A DNA stretch of 64,000 nucleotides from CAYPPG01 sp964412555 (GCA_964412555.1 CAYPPG010000017.1:56569-120568); one strand, 5' to 3'. Numbered from the stretch's first letter, positions 16,564-25,517 are shown. The notes: generated by a model from the sequence alone, not told the origin. Numbers and translations: made by a program.

Positions 16564-19500
16564 CTATGATTCCGAGAGTTGTTCTTCTTCTGCTTGTAAG
16601 ATTTGAATCGGGGTCAATATTTCCGTTAAGGCTTCGAGGAAAAGGCTATGTTCGATCAAAAGGAGATGAGAACGGCTTTCCGCTCGAAGAAGCCCGCGAA
16701 CCGGATTTCTGTCCAGGATATCCGTTAAACCAATCAATGAGCCGGGTTGAATCGGATACGACTCACCGTCTTTGATAAAAGTGCATTCACCGCTCAACAA
16801 CACGCCGATCTCATATGACTCCGGTTTGGTTTCGAAAGAAAGTGTTTCCATCCGGTCGAGATAAATGTGTTGGGATTCCAAACCGACTCGATGGCGAAGT
16901 GCGGGGGGGAATTCACGAATGATCTTGGCGGTGTGGAGTGCTTGGAGCCATGACTGACCGGCTTCGGCTTCGCGGATGGCGGATTGTAGATGAGGCATCG
17001 TGTTGTCGATGTCATCGCGATGAATGGCCAACGTCAAAGTGGGTTCCCACGCGCGAACGGCAGCGGTTCGCAAACCGCCGGTAAGGAAGCCGATTTCGCC
17101 GACGAAATTGCCATCGGTGAAAATAGCTTGGACTGTGTGGCCGAAGGGATGATGAAGTTCCACCGAGACCTTGCCTTCCACTATGCAATACAAGAATCCG
17201 CCTTTTTCTCCTTGCCGGATGAATGTATCTCCAGGATCGAAAAGCACGAATCGCATACGAGGGGTGATTCGGTTGATTTCATTGCCGATGTGCGCGAATG
17301 TCGGTACTTTTTGAAGGGAATGTTCGATACGTTCTTTATCCCAATCCGCGAGGGAAGGGATGGCGACGGAGGCGGGAACGTTTTTGCAAATGCGCTGTAT
17401 ATCCTGCCAGGAGAGAGAATAAGAAGCGCGGCGGAATATGGCGCGAAACGCATTGGAGCCAGTGAACGAATGAAACTGCTGGAAGAATGGTTTGATTTGT
17501 TCTTCCTGCGCATCGGAGGGGAGATCGAGAAGAGGAGCGGCGTTGTATAAATCTTCGGCAGCATCGAGAAAAACATGTGCGATTTCCGATGCGTTTGAAT
17601 GGATGCGGTTCAGCTGGGTTGGAACGGCGCGTTGTTCTCCCAGGGCTGTTTTGGTCGTGACAGAGGAACGAATACAGAGACCGCCAAGGCCGATGACGAC
17701 ACCGGCAATTATCAAGAGTTCGGCAATTCGATTCGGCCCTAATTCGGGATTCCATACCATTCCACTCATCAGCAGAAGGATTGAGAGGGAAAGAAAGAGA
17801 AGGGAATTGTTTCGCAAACTGCCTCGGAGAATGGTGAAGCAGCCGATAATGCAGACATATATGATTGCAATTATTTGTCCGCCGTTTCCGATCCATGTAT
17901 CTTCATACAGCGTGCAGAGCGAGAGGCTGAGAAGAATGACGAGACAACCGACAGCAACCGGAATGGTTGCAGGATTTTTCAAAGACGAATTGGTGGAAGA
18001 TCGGAATTTCAAAAGGTAGAGTGATGAAATGTAGTTCAAGAAAACCAGAGCCGCAATTACGATCAGCCATTGGGACAGTCTGCCTGGATCATTCGTTTTC
18101 GGCTGGGAGAGATATGTTTCGAATCCATAGGCCATCAAAACCAAACCGGCAAAGAGGAGGATCAGACCGGCAAAAGGTTCGTATCCTCCTTTTTCATGTT
18201 TCCAAGCGAGAAAACTGAAAAGCGCAAGAAGAAAACCGGCCACGATCGATACCATGATGGACAAGGCTGTATTTTCCAGAGAGCCTGTGGACCAGAGCCA
18301 TTGTGAGAAAAGGAAGAGCAGAGCAATCACAGCGAGACTCACTAAAAAATGATCGTGACGCGGCCAGTAACGGCGGCGGATTTCACCGGTAATTTCACGG
18401 ATCAACCACAAGAAAAAGGTTAAAGTCGCAGCGATCAGCGCCGCGCATGTGACAGCAGAGATGATCAGGAGAATCGTGAGAATCACGATGTTGTCTTCTT
18501 GTAAAAAATGGTTGATGAGGATGGGGAAATCCCAGCGAAAAACGGTCGTCAGCAGCCGGATCAGTAGTAACGTGCCGACGATAGCCCAGACTCCCCAAAA
18601 GAGGAAAAGACGTTCATGCGGAACGTTTTCTTTTTGTTGTTGAAAGAGGCTGCCGAACGCTTTGCGGACGGCGCGCGCCATCGTCCAGAAAATGGAATCG
18701 CCGCGGAGGCGAAGGACAATTTCGCGGGAGAGAACAGTCGAGTTCCAGGGCAGCAATAACAGAAATCCAGCCAGCCAAAAGGAGATGGCGACATGGAAAA
18801 GCCATTCGCGGCGCACCCCATCACTGATGGAGGCCAAGGTGAGGATCATACCGGCCAGCAGAAAGAGGGCAAGGATCGGCGAGACGATGCTCAAGAGCGC
18901 CTGGCGGAAGGGTAAGGCGCGGAATCGGCGGCCGTCGAGACGAAAGAGAGGAAGGCTGAACCGGTAATCCGTCAGGCAGCGTACTGGTCCCTTGTGTATT
19001 TCGCGTAGGACCATCGAGGTAAATCCAGTAGCCACCATGAATCCCATGGCGAGAGAGACGATCACGACGAGAATCGCTAGGGCGGCGGAATCCCCGATCA
19101 ACAGGAATGCCTGCTCATAGAAAAGGTTCCAATTGATACCCACGAGAATCAAAAATAGTATCACAGAAGTAATACAGAATTGGAGGGAAGGAAGCCAACG
19201 GCCTAATAAGCCATCGACGGGACCGAGTAACCGGCGGCAGGTGAAAAACGCGCAGGCGTTGAGTGGGAATCCCCAATATCCCCAGGCGTCACCTGGCGCG
19301 TTGGGCCAGGGGCTTTTTTGTAGAAATCCGTATCGATCCAAATCCCACAGCAGCCGGCGCAGCTCGACGGCTGGTGCCAGGTTTTCATTTACCAATTGCT
19401 TCACGAGATCGGCGACACTACGTCTGCCATCCATGCGTTCGATGAGACGTTTTTCCGCATGGGAGATGCCGAGGGCGGCACCGTCTTCTTCGAGGATGAG

Positions 19501-19587
19501 GAGATATTCCGTCGGATGGTCTTCCGACGGTTTGAACGAGAACGGTTTGAGATGCGGACAAAACGCAAAAAATTGTTGTGGATTCAT
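16564..19587 (-). CDS. PqqD-like / membrane / double cNMP-binding protein
   Basis: This large 1007-aa membrane protein has three parts. The N-terminus (about 25-95) reads like a PqqD-type winged-helix domain (ISHAEKRLIERMDGRRSVAD, then LRRLLWDLDRYGFL). The middle (about 130-640) has at least a dozen transmembrane helices. The stretch after the first helices (VLREIHKGPVRCLTDYRF, then RALPFRQALLSIVSPILALF) resembles the site-2 protease (M50) fold, but no HExxH zinc motif is present, so it is probably a degenerate, inactive version. The C-terminus (about 740-1007) holds two cyclic nucleotide-binding beta-rolls, the first with FIRQGEKGGFLYCIVEGKVSV and GEIGFLTGGLRTAAVRA, close to a phosphate-binding cassette. 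The family with PqqD, M50 and cNMP-binding domains is known but its function is not. A pseudopilin-like gene lies 44 bases upstream in the same operon. Confidence 0.75.
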   Translation of the reverse strand: MNPQQFFAFCPHLKPFSFKPSEDHPTEYLLILEEDGAALGISHAEKRLIERMDGRRSVADLVKQLVNENLAPAVELRRLLWDLDRYGFLQKSPWPNAPGDAWGYWGFPLNACAFFTCRRLLGPVDGLLGRWLPSLQFCITSVILFLILVGINWNLFYEQAFLLIGDSAALAILVVIVSLAMGFMVATGFTSMVLREIHKGPVRCLTDYRFSLPLFRLDGRRFRALPFRQALLSIVSPILALFLLAGMILTLASISDGVRREWLFHVAISFWLAGFLLLLPWNSTVLSREIVLRLRGDSIFWTMARAVRKAFGSLFQQQKENVPHERLFLFWGVWAIVGTLLLIRLLTTVFRWDFPILINHFLQEDNIVILTILLIISAVTCAALIAATLTFFLWLIREITGEIRRRYWPRHDHFLVSLAVIALLFLFSQWLWSTGSLENTALSIMVSIVAGFLLALFSFLAWKHEKGGYEPFAGLILLFAGLVLMAYGFETYLSQPKTNDPGRLSQWLIVIAALVFLNYISSLYLLKFRSSTNSSLKNPATIPVAVGCLVILLSLSLCTLYEDTWIGNGGQIIAIIYVCIIGCFTILRGSLRNNSLLFLSLSILLLMSGMVWNPELGPNRIAELLIIAGVVIGLGGLCIRSSVTTKTALGEQRAVPTQLNRIHSNASEIAHVFLDAAEDLYNAAPLLDLPSDAQEEQIKPFFQQFHSFTGSNAFRAIFRRASYSLSWQDIQRICKNVPASVAIPSLADWDKERIEHSLQKVPTFAHIGNEINRITPRMRFVLFDPGDTFIRQGEKGGFLYCIVEGKVSVELHHPFGHTVQAIFTDGNFVGEIGFLTGGLRTAAVRAWEPTLTLAIHRDDIDNTMPHLQSAIREAEAGQSWLQALHTAKIIREFPPALRHRVGLESQHIYLDRMETLSFETKPESYEIGVLLSGECTFIKDGESYPIQPGSLIGLTDILDRNPVRGLLRAESRSHLLLIEHSLFLEALTEILTPIQILQAEEEQLSES

Positions 19588-19631
19588 ATATGTGTCCTAT
19601 CGATATTCAAAAGTCATACCAAGGATTATGG

Positions 19632-20015
19632 CTATGGATGCCGGACGTTGTTCGGATACGGGACATCGAGATCGTCGCGGGTATTCCGCTTTTTGTCGGG
19701 ACCGAAACAGAGGATTTCGACCTTGGGAGTGATGAAATAGTAAGATGTTTGCCAAGGATCGGTCATGACCACTTCGGCGGGAGAGTCGAATTCCTGTTTG
19801 AAAAAGGCGGTTAGCGCATTGAGGGTAAGGGGGTAGTGTTGATAGGCGGTGTAGTATTCCATCAACTTGCCGTGCATCAGTTTCATTTCCGCCCGTGCCG
19901 CGTTGACTGAAACCCCATCCATGATGCCGGAGACGACATCTGTGACCGCGCCTGACGATAATTTTAAGAGAAGTGCGACTACCGCCACTTTCCCCATCAA
20001 TGATCCTGCACTCAT
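19632..20015 (-). CDS. Pseudopilin-like (GspG C-terminal type) protein
   Basis: This 127-aa protein has an N-terminal hydrophobic segment (MGKVAVVALLLKLSSGAV) and a C-terminal region like the major pseudopilin GspG: a helix with MHGKLMEYYTAYQHYPLTL, then TDPWQTSYYFIT and FGPDKKRNTRDDLDVPYP. The prepilin peptidase site (a G/FTxxE motif) that normally precedes the helix is missing, so it is probably not processed as a pilin. The start at 20015 has an AGGGAGAAAAACC ribosome-binding site; a longer frame starting at 20204 lacks support. The neighbour 44 bases downstream is the PqqD/cNMP membrane protein and the two are likely co-transcribed. Anchored in the inner membrane, it could pair with that protein. 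Function is unknown. Confidence 0.7.
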   Translation of the reverse strand: MSAGSLMGKVAVVALLLKLSSGAVTDVVSGIMDGVSVNAARAEMKLMHGKLMEYYTAYQHYPLTLNALTAFFKQEFDSPAEVVMTDPWQTSYYFITPKVEILCFGPDKKRNTRDDLDVPYPNNVRHP

Positions 20016-20314
20016 GGTTTTTCTCCCTTGATCCCATTGTGTCCCACGATTGATCGATTTATTCGTGTGGGGATACTGTATCACAAGATGGGGGGGGAGT
20101 TCAATTCGAGTGAGGAGGGAAGGTGCATTAATTTTTTGTAACGATAGGGCGCGGGGGCGCAAAGGCGCGTTGGGTTTTGGGTTTCTTGGAGGCTTGGCGT
20201 TCAAGCTTGTTTGTCATTGAATGACATTTCTTTCTCCATATTGATTTTTATGAAGAACTCGTATAAGGTTTGTCTATTGGGATTTAAATTAATTATATGT
20301 AATAGGTCAACGTT
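20016..20314. other. Divergent promoter region with an 8-bp-period tract
   Basis: This gap of about 300 bases separates the pseudopilin-like gene from the three-gene nuclease operon. It contains an 8-bp-period tract at 20151-20174 (CGCGGGGG, CGCAAAGG, CGCGTTGG) and, near 20241-20267, a weak promoter-like pair TTGATT and TATAAG with a short 15-base spacer. No RNA gene is visible. Confidence 0.5.
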
Positions 20315-21394
20315 ATGCAACAAGATATTTTAAACCATTTCAAAAATCATTCACATCCACATGGATTCAGTGCGAAGGAGATTCAAGAGCAGCTCCAATT
20401 GACTGCTCCTGTCAAAGAAATCAATTCCGCACTCAGCGCGTTGAAAAAGAGCGGGGAATTGGTCACGGAGAAAAAGAGATATTTTCATCGGTCATCTCGA
20501 CCGGATTTATTGAACAAAACACAAGCAGGAGAAGTGCTGGATGAATATCTCGTGCAATACAAAGCGGACTTACCGGTTTCGTATCCGCCGACTTTGCCTG
20601 AATTTCATCAATGGGTGGAGTCGCGCCTGCCGATCGATGCGTCTCAATTATCGACTTGGATCAGTAAAAGCAATGCAAAAGTCATTCTCACTCATTACCC
20701 TGCTAAGAATGATATGGTTTTGCTGCCCAAAAGTGATTTAAAAGTATTGATCACACCGGAATGGATCCGAAAATTAGGGACCGAAATTTTGCAAAAGACG
20801 AAAGAAAATACATTATCCAAATATCCGATGACTCAAGCCGCTTTTACACAGGATCTGATCAAGCAACTCAAAAAAGCGATAAAAGGATTGGCCATCAAAC
20901 CACAAGAGATAAAACCTTACATTACCGATAATCCAAAATGGTGTCTCGTATCTACTGGGAGTTCGAAAAAAGTCTGTTTTCGCGGTCATGAAAAACTAGC
21001 GAATCCACCGAAAGGGGATGAATTAAAGAAAATACTTTTAGAGTGGTTGGAACTGAAAAAAGGAGAACAATCGGTTTCATATTCTGAGAGTATTTCGATT
21101 CAGGCCACCCCCGTTGAATATGATCCAAGATTGGAGAACTTGTTTTTGGAGACGCATGCCCGGTTGGATCGGGAAGGAATGCAGGATCGGGCTGTGCCGA
21201 TTCCGAAATTGTGGCGGGTGTTGCAGGACCGGATGAGTCGCGAGACCTTTGAACGCATTTTAGGCACGCTTGCCCATCGGCGGCAATTTCAATTGGAACA
21301 ACGCTCCACCTTGGATGGTTTGAGCGAAGAAGAATTGAACGCATGTTATCAGAAAGGGGAGAAACGATTCTATCTGGCACGGAGGTTATCATGA
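20315..21394 (+). CDS. Winged-helix protein of nuclease operon (gene 1)
   Basis: This 359-aa protein is the first gene of a three-gene operon. No family is recognised. The N-terminal 60 residues look like a winged helix-turn-helix (FSAKEIQEQLQL, then EINSALSALKKSGELV and a beta wing ending KKRYFHR), which suggests DNA binding. The middle is helical and basic. The C-terminal part (about 255-359) has a second possible DNA-binding helical region (VPIPKLWRVLQDRM, then ERILGTLAHRRQFQL) resembling another winged-helix repeat. Its stop overlaps the next gene as ATGA (21391-21394), so translation is coupled. Its position and DNA-binding look suggest a target-recognition or adaptor subunit for the ATPase and nuclease that follow. 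The proposed role rests on context. Confidence 0.75.
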   Translation: MQQDILNHFKNHSHPHGFSAKEIQEQLQLTAPVKEINSALSALKKSGELVTEKKRYFHRSSRPDLLNKTQAGEVLDEYLVQYKADLPVSYPPTLPEFHQWVESRLPIDASQLSTWISKSNAKVILTHYPAKNDMVLLPKSDLKVLITPEWIRKLGTEILQKTKENTLSKYPMTQAAFTQDLIKQLKKAIKGLAIKPQEIKPYITDNPKWCLVSTGSSKKVCFRGHEKLANPPKGDELKKILLEWLELKKGEQSVSYSESISIQATPVEYDPRLENLFLETHARLDREGMQDRAVPIPKLWRVLQDRMSRETFERILGTLAHRRQFQLEQRSTLDGLSEEELNACYQKGEKRFYLARRLS

Positions 21395-23472
21395 ATCAGC
21401 ATCGAGAATGGCAACAGCAATTAAAGGAAGAAGAAATCAATCCTTTTTTGGACGATAATGTCGGGAATCCGTGGGGGGATGTGAACGATGTTCCCGTCAT
21501 TCATCAGGAGGTCACGGGAAAAATTTTTCAATTTATTCGGCAAATGAAAAAAGACCGCGAACATCGTTCCCGGTCGGTTGTCATTTATGGATTTGCCGGT
21601 TCGGGGAAATCCCATCTTTTGGCGCGAATCCGGAAACACACAAAAGATAGTGCTTATTTTACTTTTGTCCAACCGATGGTGAGTGAAGTGGATTATTGGC
21701 AGTATTTACAGCGTCAAATCATTGGGAGTCTGATGAAACCCTATCCGTTGAATCCGCAATATAGACAGCTGCATTATTTGATTTGTTGTGGGATACGGAA
21801 TCTCATGAAAGACGTGCTTATTCCTCCCGAGTCAAATTTTTTCGAGAAGCTGGATGAAAATCCTATTAATTTGATCTACTATCTTAAAAATTACGACAAT
21901 TTGGAAAAGCAAGTTCTCGCTATCGCATCTGACAAGATTCAGAATGCGTCGCATTCCATCCAGGATCATTTACGAGTCCTTCTCCGTTTCTTGCATTCGA
22001 GTGCAAAAGAAACGGCTTCTCGTTGGATGAAGTGTTTGGGGGTCGATGAAGAAGAATGCTCTGTGCTTGGAATCAGTAAACGTTTTTCGGTAGATCGTAT
22101 CGATGATACTTTTGCTCGTGATTTCTTGATGGATCTTTCTTTGCTTTCCATTTATGATCGGCCTATCGTCCTCTGTTTCGATCAATTGGATAATTACACT
22201 CGCAAAAATAACACGCAAAAACTACAAATTTACGGTGAGATCGTAGAAACCATTGTCACTTTTTTCCCCAACATTCTATGCGTTTCTGCAATATTGAATG
22301 CCACTTATGAGGAATACAAGAAAATAATTTCCGATCCGGCCAATCATGACCGAGTTTTGAATCATTTATTTGCATTACAACCGATTACCGAAGAAGCGAT
22401 GATCCATGATTTGATTTGCTCCCGCCTCAAGTCTCTTCATGAGAAATTCGGGATCACGCAATCGGTATTTCCATTTCCCGATAACGTTAGCAAAAGAGTC
22501 AAGGACGACCTGTTCCAGCAGGAGAGCGAGTTATATCCCCGCCATATCATTCGATATTGCGCGAATGAATATAATCGTGCTCTTGAACGTGATATTCCTT
22601 CTCCTGTGCCCTTGGAAGAATTCTTGTTTCAAAAATATACGGGGATGAAAGAATTCTTCACAAAAGAGAATACACAAGTTTTTGATGAACAGATGGAAGA
22701 AGAACAAGTTCGGCGTTTGCTTCAATGTGTGATCGATCATCATTCTCAATCTCCGATTCGGGAAATCCGAGATTGTAGGGATCGAAGAGACAAGCCTTGG
22801 GATTTCGAATTTACAACTCAACAAAGAAAGAATTATGCGGTGGAAATATTCGAAGGAGGGAGCAACATCTGGTATGCCCGAAAATTGAAGGGAGTATTGG
22901 ATGCCTGGGAAAAGCCCGAAATCGAATCCGTATACTGGATACGGAGAGGGAATAACAAAATCCAGCTGGGAAGATTAGGACAAGAGCGCCTGGCGGAATT
23001 CAAACAATTGGGGGGATATTTGTTTACGGAGTGGCCGGAAAAAGAATGGAACGCGATTCGGTCTTTGATTTGGGTATTGAATGAATCCGTGGGTGGGAAT
23101 TTATTGCATTATACCGAAAAAGGGGATCGCATCGTTGAACCGGCGGAAGTGGAACAATGGATCGCCGCCAGCAACATTTTGCACGAATTGCCATTGGTGA
23201 GAAGCATTCTTCATCAAGAAGGCGAGGGGGGAAACGGACCGGATATACCTCTGATCGAGTATAAGCTGGAAGAGGTTGCACAAGAATTGACAAATATAGT
23301 CAAACGAAATCGGATCATGGGATTCGACACGGCGTATAAGGAATTAACCTCCCTTGCGAAATTCCAAAATTTAGATCGAGATGAATGTTTACGCTCCATC
23401 GAGTTGGCGCCCAAAATTGGCTGCACCACACAAAGCGTACAAATCCTGTACTGGGTAGGGGATGTATCATGA
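21391..23472 (+). CDS. AAA+ P-loop ATPase of nuclease operon (gene 2)
   Basis: This 693-aa P-loop ATPase is the second gene of the operon. Walker A is GFAGSGKS (67-74), and the Walker B hydrophobic strand ends in LCFDQLD (261-267). A sensor-like strand is FPNILCVSA (about 292-300), so the ATPase core spans about 30-400. The region after 430 contains a globular alpha/beta domain (NYAVEIFEGG, then ESVYWIRRGNNKIQLGRL and GGYLFTEWPEKEW) of unknown family, and the C-terminus is helical. The start at 21391 has a GGAGG box and overlaps the stop of gene 1 by ATGA. The longer frame from 21343 is rejected. The arrangement is like the ATPase partners of bacterial defence systems, for example BrxC/PglY or Dpt proteins, without close similarity that I can see. 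Confidence 0.85.
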   Translation: MNQHREWQQQLKEEEINPFLDDNVGNPWGDVNDVPVIHQEVTGKIFQFIRQMKKDREHRSRSVVIYGFAGSGKSHLLARIRKHTKDSAYFTFVQPMVSEVDYWQYLQRQIIGSLMKPYPLNPQYRQLHYLICCGIRNLMKDVLIPPESNFFEKLDENPINLIYYLKNYDNLEKQVLAIASDKIQNASHSIQDHLRVLLRFLHSSAKETASRWMKCLGVDEEECSVLGISKRFSVDRIDDTFARDFLMDLSLLSIYDRPIVLCFDQLDNYTRKNNTQKLQIYGEIVETIVTFFPNILCVSAILNATYEEYKKIISDPANHDRVLNHLFALQPITEEAMIHDLICSRLKSLHEKFGITQSVFPFPDNVSKRVKDDLFQQESELYPRHIIRYCANEYNRALERDIPSPVPLEEFLFQKYTGMKEFFTKENTQVFDEQMEEEQVRRLLQCVIDHHSQSPIREIRDCRDRRDKPWDFEFTTQQRKNYAVEIFEGGSNIWYARKLKGVLDAWEKPEIESVYWIRRGNNKIQLGRLGQERLAEFKQLGGYLFTEWPEKEWNAIRSLIWVLNESVGGNLLHYTEKGDRIVEPAEVEQWIAASNILHELPLVRSILHQEGEGGNGPDIPLIEYKLEEVAQELTNIVKRNRIMGFDTAYKELTSLAKFQNLDRDECLRSIELAPKIGCTTQSVQILYWVGDVS

Positions 23473-25361
23473 CGTTTCAATTGCAATTACAGCAGTATTC
23501 CCGGTCTGATTTGCAGGCAATGAAGCCAGCGATCTTTCAGAAATTAGCCGATTGTCTTCCGTCGATTGCATTTCAACAAGATCGTTCGTATACAGTCAGC
23601 CAAATCATCCATATTATTCATTCCCACTTGAAAAAACTCTCCATTCCACCTATTCCGGATTGGTGGATGCGGTTGCCGGAAACCCCGTTGCAATTCGGAA
23701 CGCGATTGCATAAATTATTAAGCCTATCGTTTGATCATCTTCGATCCCAGAATGAGTTTTTCAATCAGAAGATCATTGGGAATGATCAGGACACGATTTC
23801 AAAAGTCCTGTTTCAAAAAATTTACGATCATGTGATTCAACCGGAAATTCTGCAAGCATTGGCTTCGAATACGAAAAGCGCGGATAAAATCGCGCTGGTC
23901 GGTGTTGCCGTTCAAGAATGGGTGAAACATCTCGCCGAGATACTAAGCCGCTACCCACAAGATCAAACGTTCAATGCTCCCCTCTTTTTTATCGCCTCCG
24001 AACATTGCGCCCATACAGAAATCGAATTGTTCCCCCATCCTAATCATCGGTCCTTAAAAATTCGTGGTCAGATGGATGCGATATTGTATGATTATTTAGA
24101 AGATTGCCTTGTCGTTTATGAATATAAATGTGGAGCACAGCGAACGTATATTGCATCTTTACTGCAATGCATCTTGTATCATGAAATTATCGCCCGTAGC
24201 TGTGGTAAGGAACTTCCCTTGGAAGCGGTTATAGCTGTTTTTGCACCAAGCGACAACCGTATTCAGGATGTAATTGGTCATGAAGAAGTGGCTGAAAAAC
24301 CAGTTTCTTCTTTCCCCAACTCCACTTTAGATAATGTCGAGAAGGAAGCCCATCAGCTTTTAAATTCCGTTATTGAAATACTTTCGGATTATCGATTGCA
24401 AGCCAGTGCGAAGAATTGTTTGGTCGGTCCCCGTTTCATGCAATTGCAGATTTATCCGGAAGGCTCAACCACCGTTACACAGATTCAGAATAAATCCAAG
24501 GATTTGCAAGTAAAACTCCAACTTCCTTCACCGCCGCGTATTGCAGCCGATCAGGGATTTGTCGCTGTGGAAGTGGAGCGGAAACATCCGGAAAAAGTGT
24601 TACTAAAAGATGAAATATTCTCAAACCCGCCACTCGATAAGGACTTCCACTGCCAATGTCCATTGGGTTTGGATATACGGGGTCAGGCGGTTTGGATCGA
24701 CTTTGCGGATCATAACAGTTGTCATTTTCTTGTAGGTGGGACAACCGGTTCTGGGAAAAGCGTCTTTTTGCAATCAATCATACAATATTTACAAAAACAT
24801 TATGGGACTGAACAACTACGATTATTGATTATCGATCCGAAACAAATCACGTTTTCGATGTTTAATAGTACTCCGCATTTGCTAAAACCGATTGTGTGTA
24901 CACGGGAGGAAGCCATTCAATCGTTGGAACTTCTTGTTGCGGGGATGAACGAGCGCTATAAACGTTTTTATTCCCAAAAAGGCGTCATGGATTTGTCCGG
25001 ATGGAATGCGAAGAATCCGAAGGACTCGATTCCGAGATGGATCGTGATATTTGATGAATACGCCGATTATATGAGCGATAAACAGTTCCGGGAGAGTATT
25101 GAATCGAGCGTGGAACGGTTGGGGTATATGGCGCGAGCGGCGGGGATTCATTTGGTCATTGCTCTGCAACGTCCCGATTCAAAAAATGTTTCGGGGCGGA
25201 TCAAATCCAATTTGCCGGGGCGGATCGCTTTTCGGACGGCGAGTAGCATGGAAAGCCGTATTATTTTGGATGAGAAGGGGGCAGAGGATTTATTTGGGAA
25301 GGGGGATTTATTGGCGAAATGTGGGCCGCAGTTGATTCGGGCACAGGGACCTTTGATTTAA
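23469..25361 (+). CDS. RecB/Cas4-type nuclease fused to FtsK-like DNA translocase (gene 3)
   Basis: This 630-aa protein joins a nuclease to a DNA pump. The N-terminal part holds the motifs of the RecB/Cas4 branch of PD-(D/E)XK nucleases in order: FGTRLHKLL (His81), IRGQMDAIL (Asp203), VVYEYKCG (Glu218, Lys220) and LLQCILYH (Gln233, Tyr237, the QxxxY motif). Residues about 318-385 match the FtsK beta module (GPRFMQLQIYPEG, then VAVEVERKHPEKVLLKD). Residues 395-630 are the FtsK motor: Walker A GGTTGSGKS (423-431), Walker B IVIFDEYADYM, and the LPGRIAFRTASSMESRIIL and GAEDLFGKGDLL signatures. The FtsK gamma DNA-orienting domain and membrane domain are absent. It overlaps gene 2 by ATGA (23469-23472), so all three genes are coupled. 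Cutting coupled to DNA translocation is inferred. Confidence 0.88.
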   Translation: MTFQLQLQQYSRSDLQAMKPAIFQKLADCLPSIAFQQDRSYTVSQIIHIIHSHLKKLSIPPIPDWWMRLPETPLQFGTRLHKLLSLSFDHLRSQNEFFNQKIIGNDQDTISKVLFQKIYDHVIQPEILQALASNTKSADKIALVGVAVQEWVKHLAEILSRYPQDQTFNAPLFFIASEHCAHTEIELFPHPNHRSLKIRGQMDAILYDYLEDCLVVYEYKCGAQRTYIASLLQCILYHEIIARSCGKELPLEAVIAVFAPSDNRIQDVIGHEEVAEKPVSSFPNSTLDNVEKEAHQLLNSVIEILSDYRLQASAKNCLVGPRFMQLQIYPEGSTTVTQIQNKSKDLQVKLQLPSPPRIAADQGFVAVEVERKHPEKVLLKDEIFSNPPLDKDFHCQCPLGLDIRGQAVWIDFADHNSCHFLVGGTTGSGKSVFLQSIIQYLQKHYGTEQLRLLIIDPKQITFSMFNSTPHLLKPIVCTREEAIQSLELLVAGMNERYKRFYSQKGVMDLSGWNAKNPKDSIPRWIVIFDEYADYMSDKQFRESIESSVERLGYMARAAGIHLVIALQRPDSKNVSGRIKSNLPGRIAFRTASSMESRIILDEKGAEDLFGKGDLLAKCGPQLIRAQGPLI

Positions 25362-25401
25362 CGCCAAGGCGTAGAGTCGCAGAGTCGCAGAGACGCGAAG
25401 G
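25362..25401. repeat. Five-unit 8-bp-period tract after the nuclease operon
   Basis: Five consecutive 8-base units start directly after the stop of gene 3: CGCCAAGG, CGTAGAGT, CGCAGAGT, CGCAGAGA, CGCGAAGG. This is the longest and cleanest copy of the repeat family also seen at 12343 and 20151. A palindromic GGTACCC element follows five bases later. Confidence 0.75.
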
Positions 25402-25405
25402 TTAT

Positions 25406-25439
25406 AAGCCAAGGCAGACGTTGCTTGCCTTGGGTACCC
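25406..25439. repeat. Palindromic GGTACCC repeat element
   Basis: A perfect 8-bp stem CCAAGGCA / TGCCTTGG (25409-25416 and 25426-25433) encloses a 9-base loop and is followed by GTACCC. It shares its plan and end sequence with the two copies near 49649 and a half copy near 4381. It marks the 3' edge of the nuclease operon together with the 8-bp-period tract. Confidence 0.65.
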
Positions 25440-25517
25440 AGCTGATAATCAATTGGGAGGGAATTTGTGGAGGTTCGATTCTTATCCTATTCTACGCTTT
25501 TAGGAGGTGTCTTGTTT

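Noticed and set aside
19597..20037. 146-codon minus-strand frame beside the pseudopilin-like gene
   Set aside because: The overlapping frame ending at 19632 carries the recognisable TDPWQTSYYF motif and a good ribosome-binding site; this one does not.
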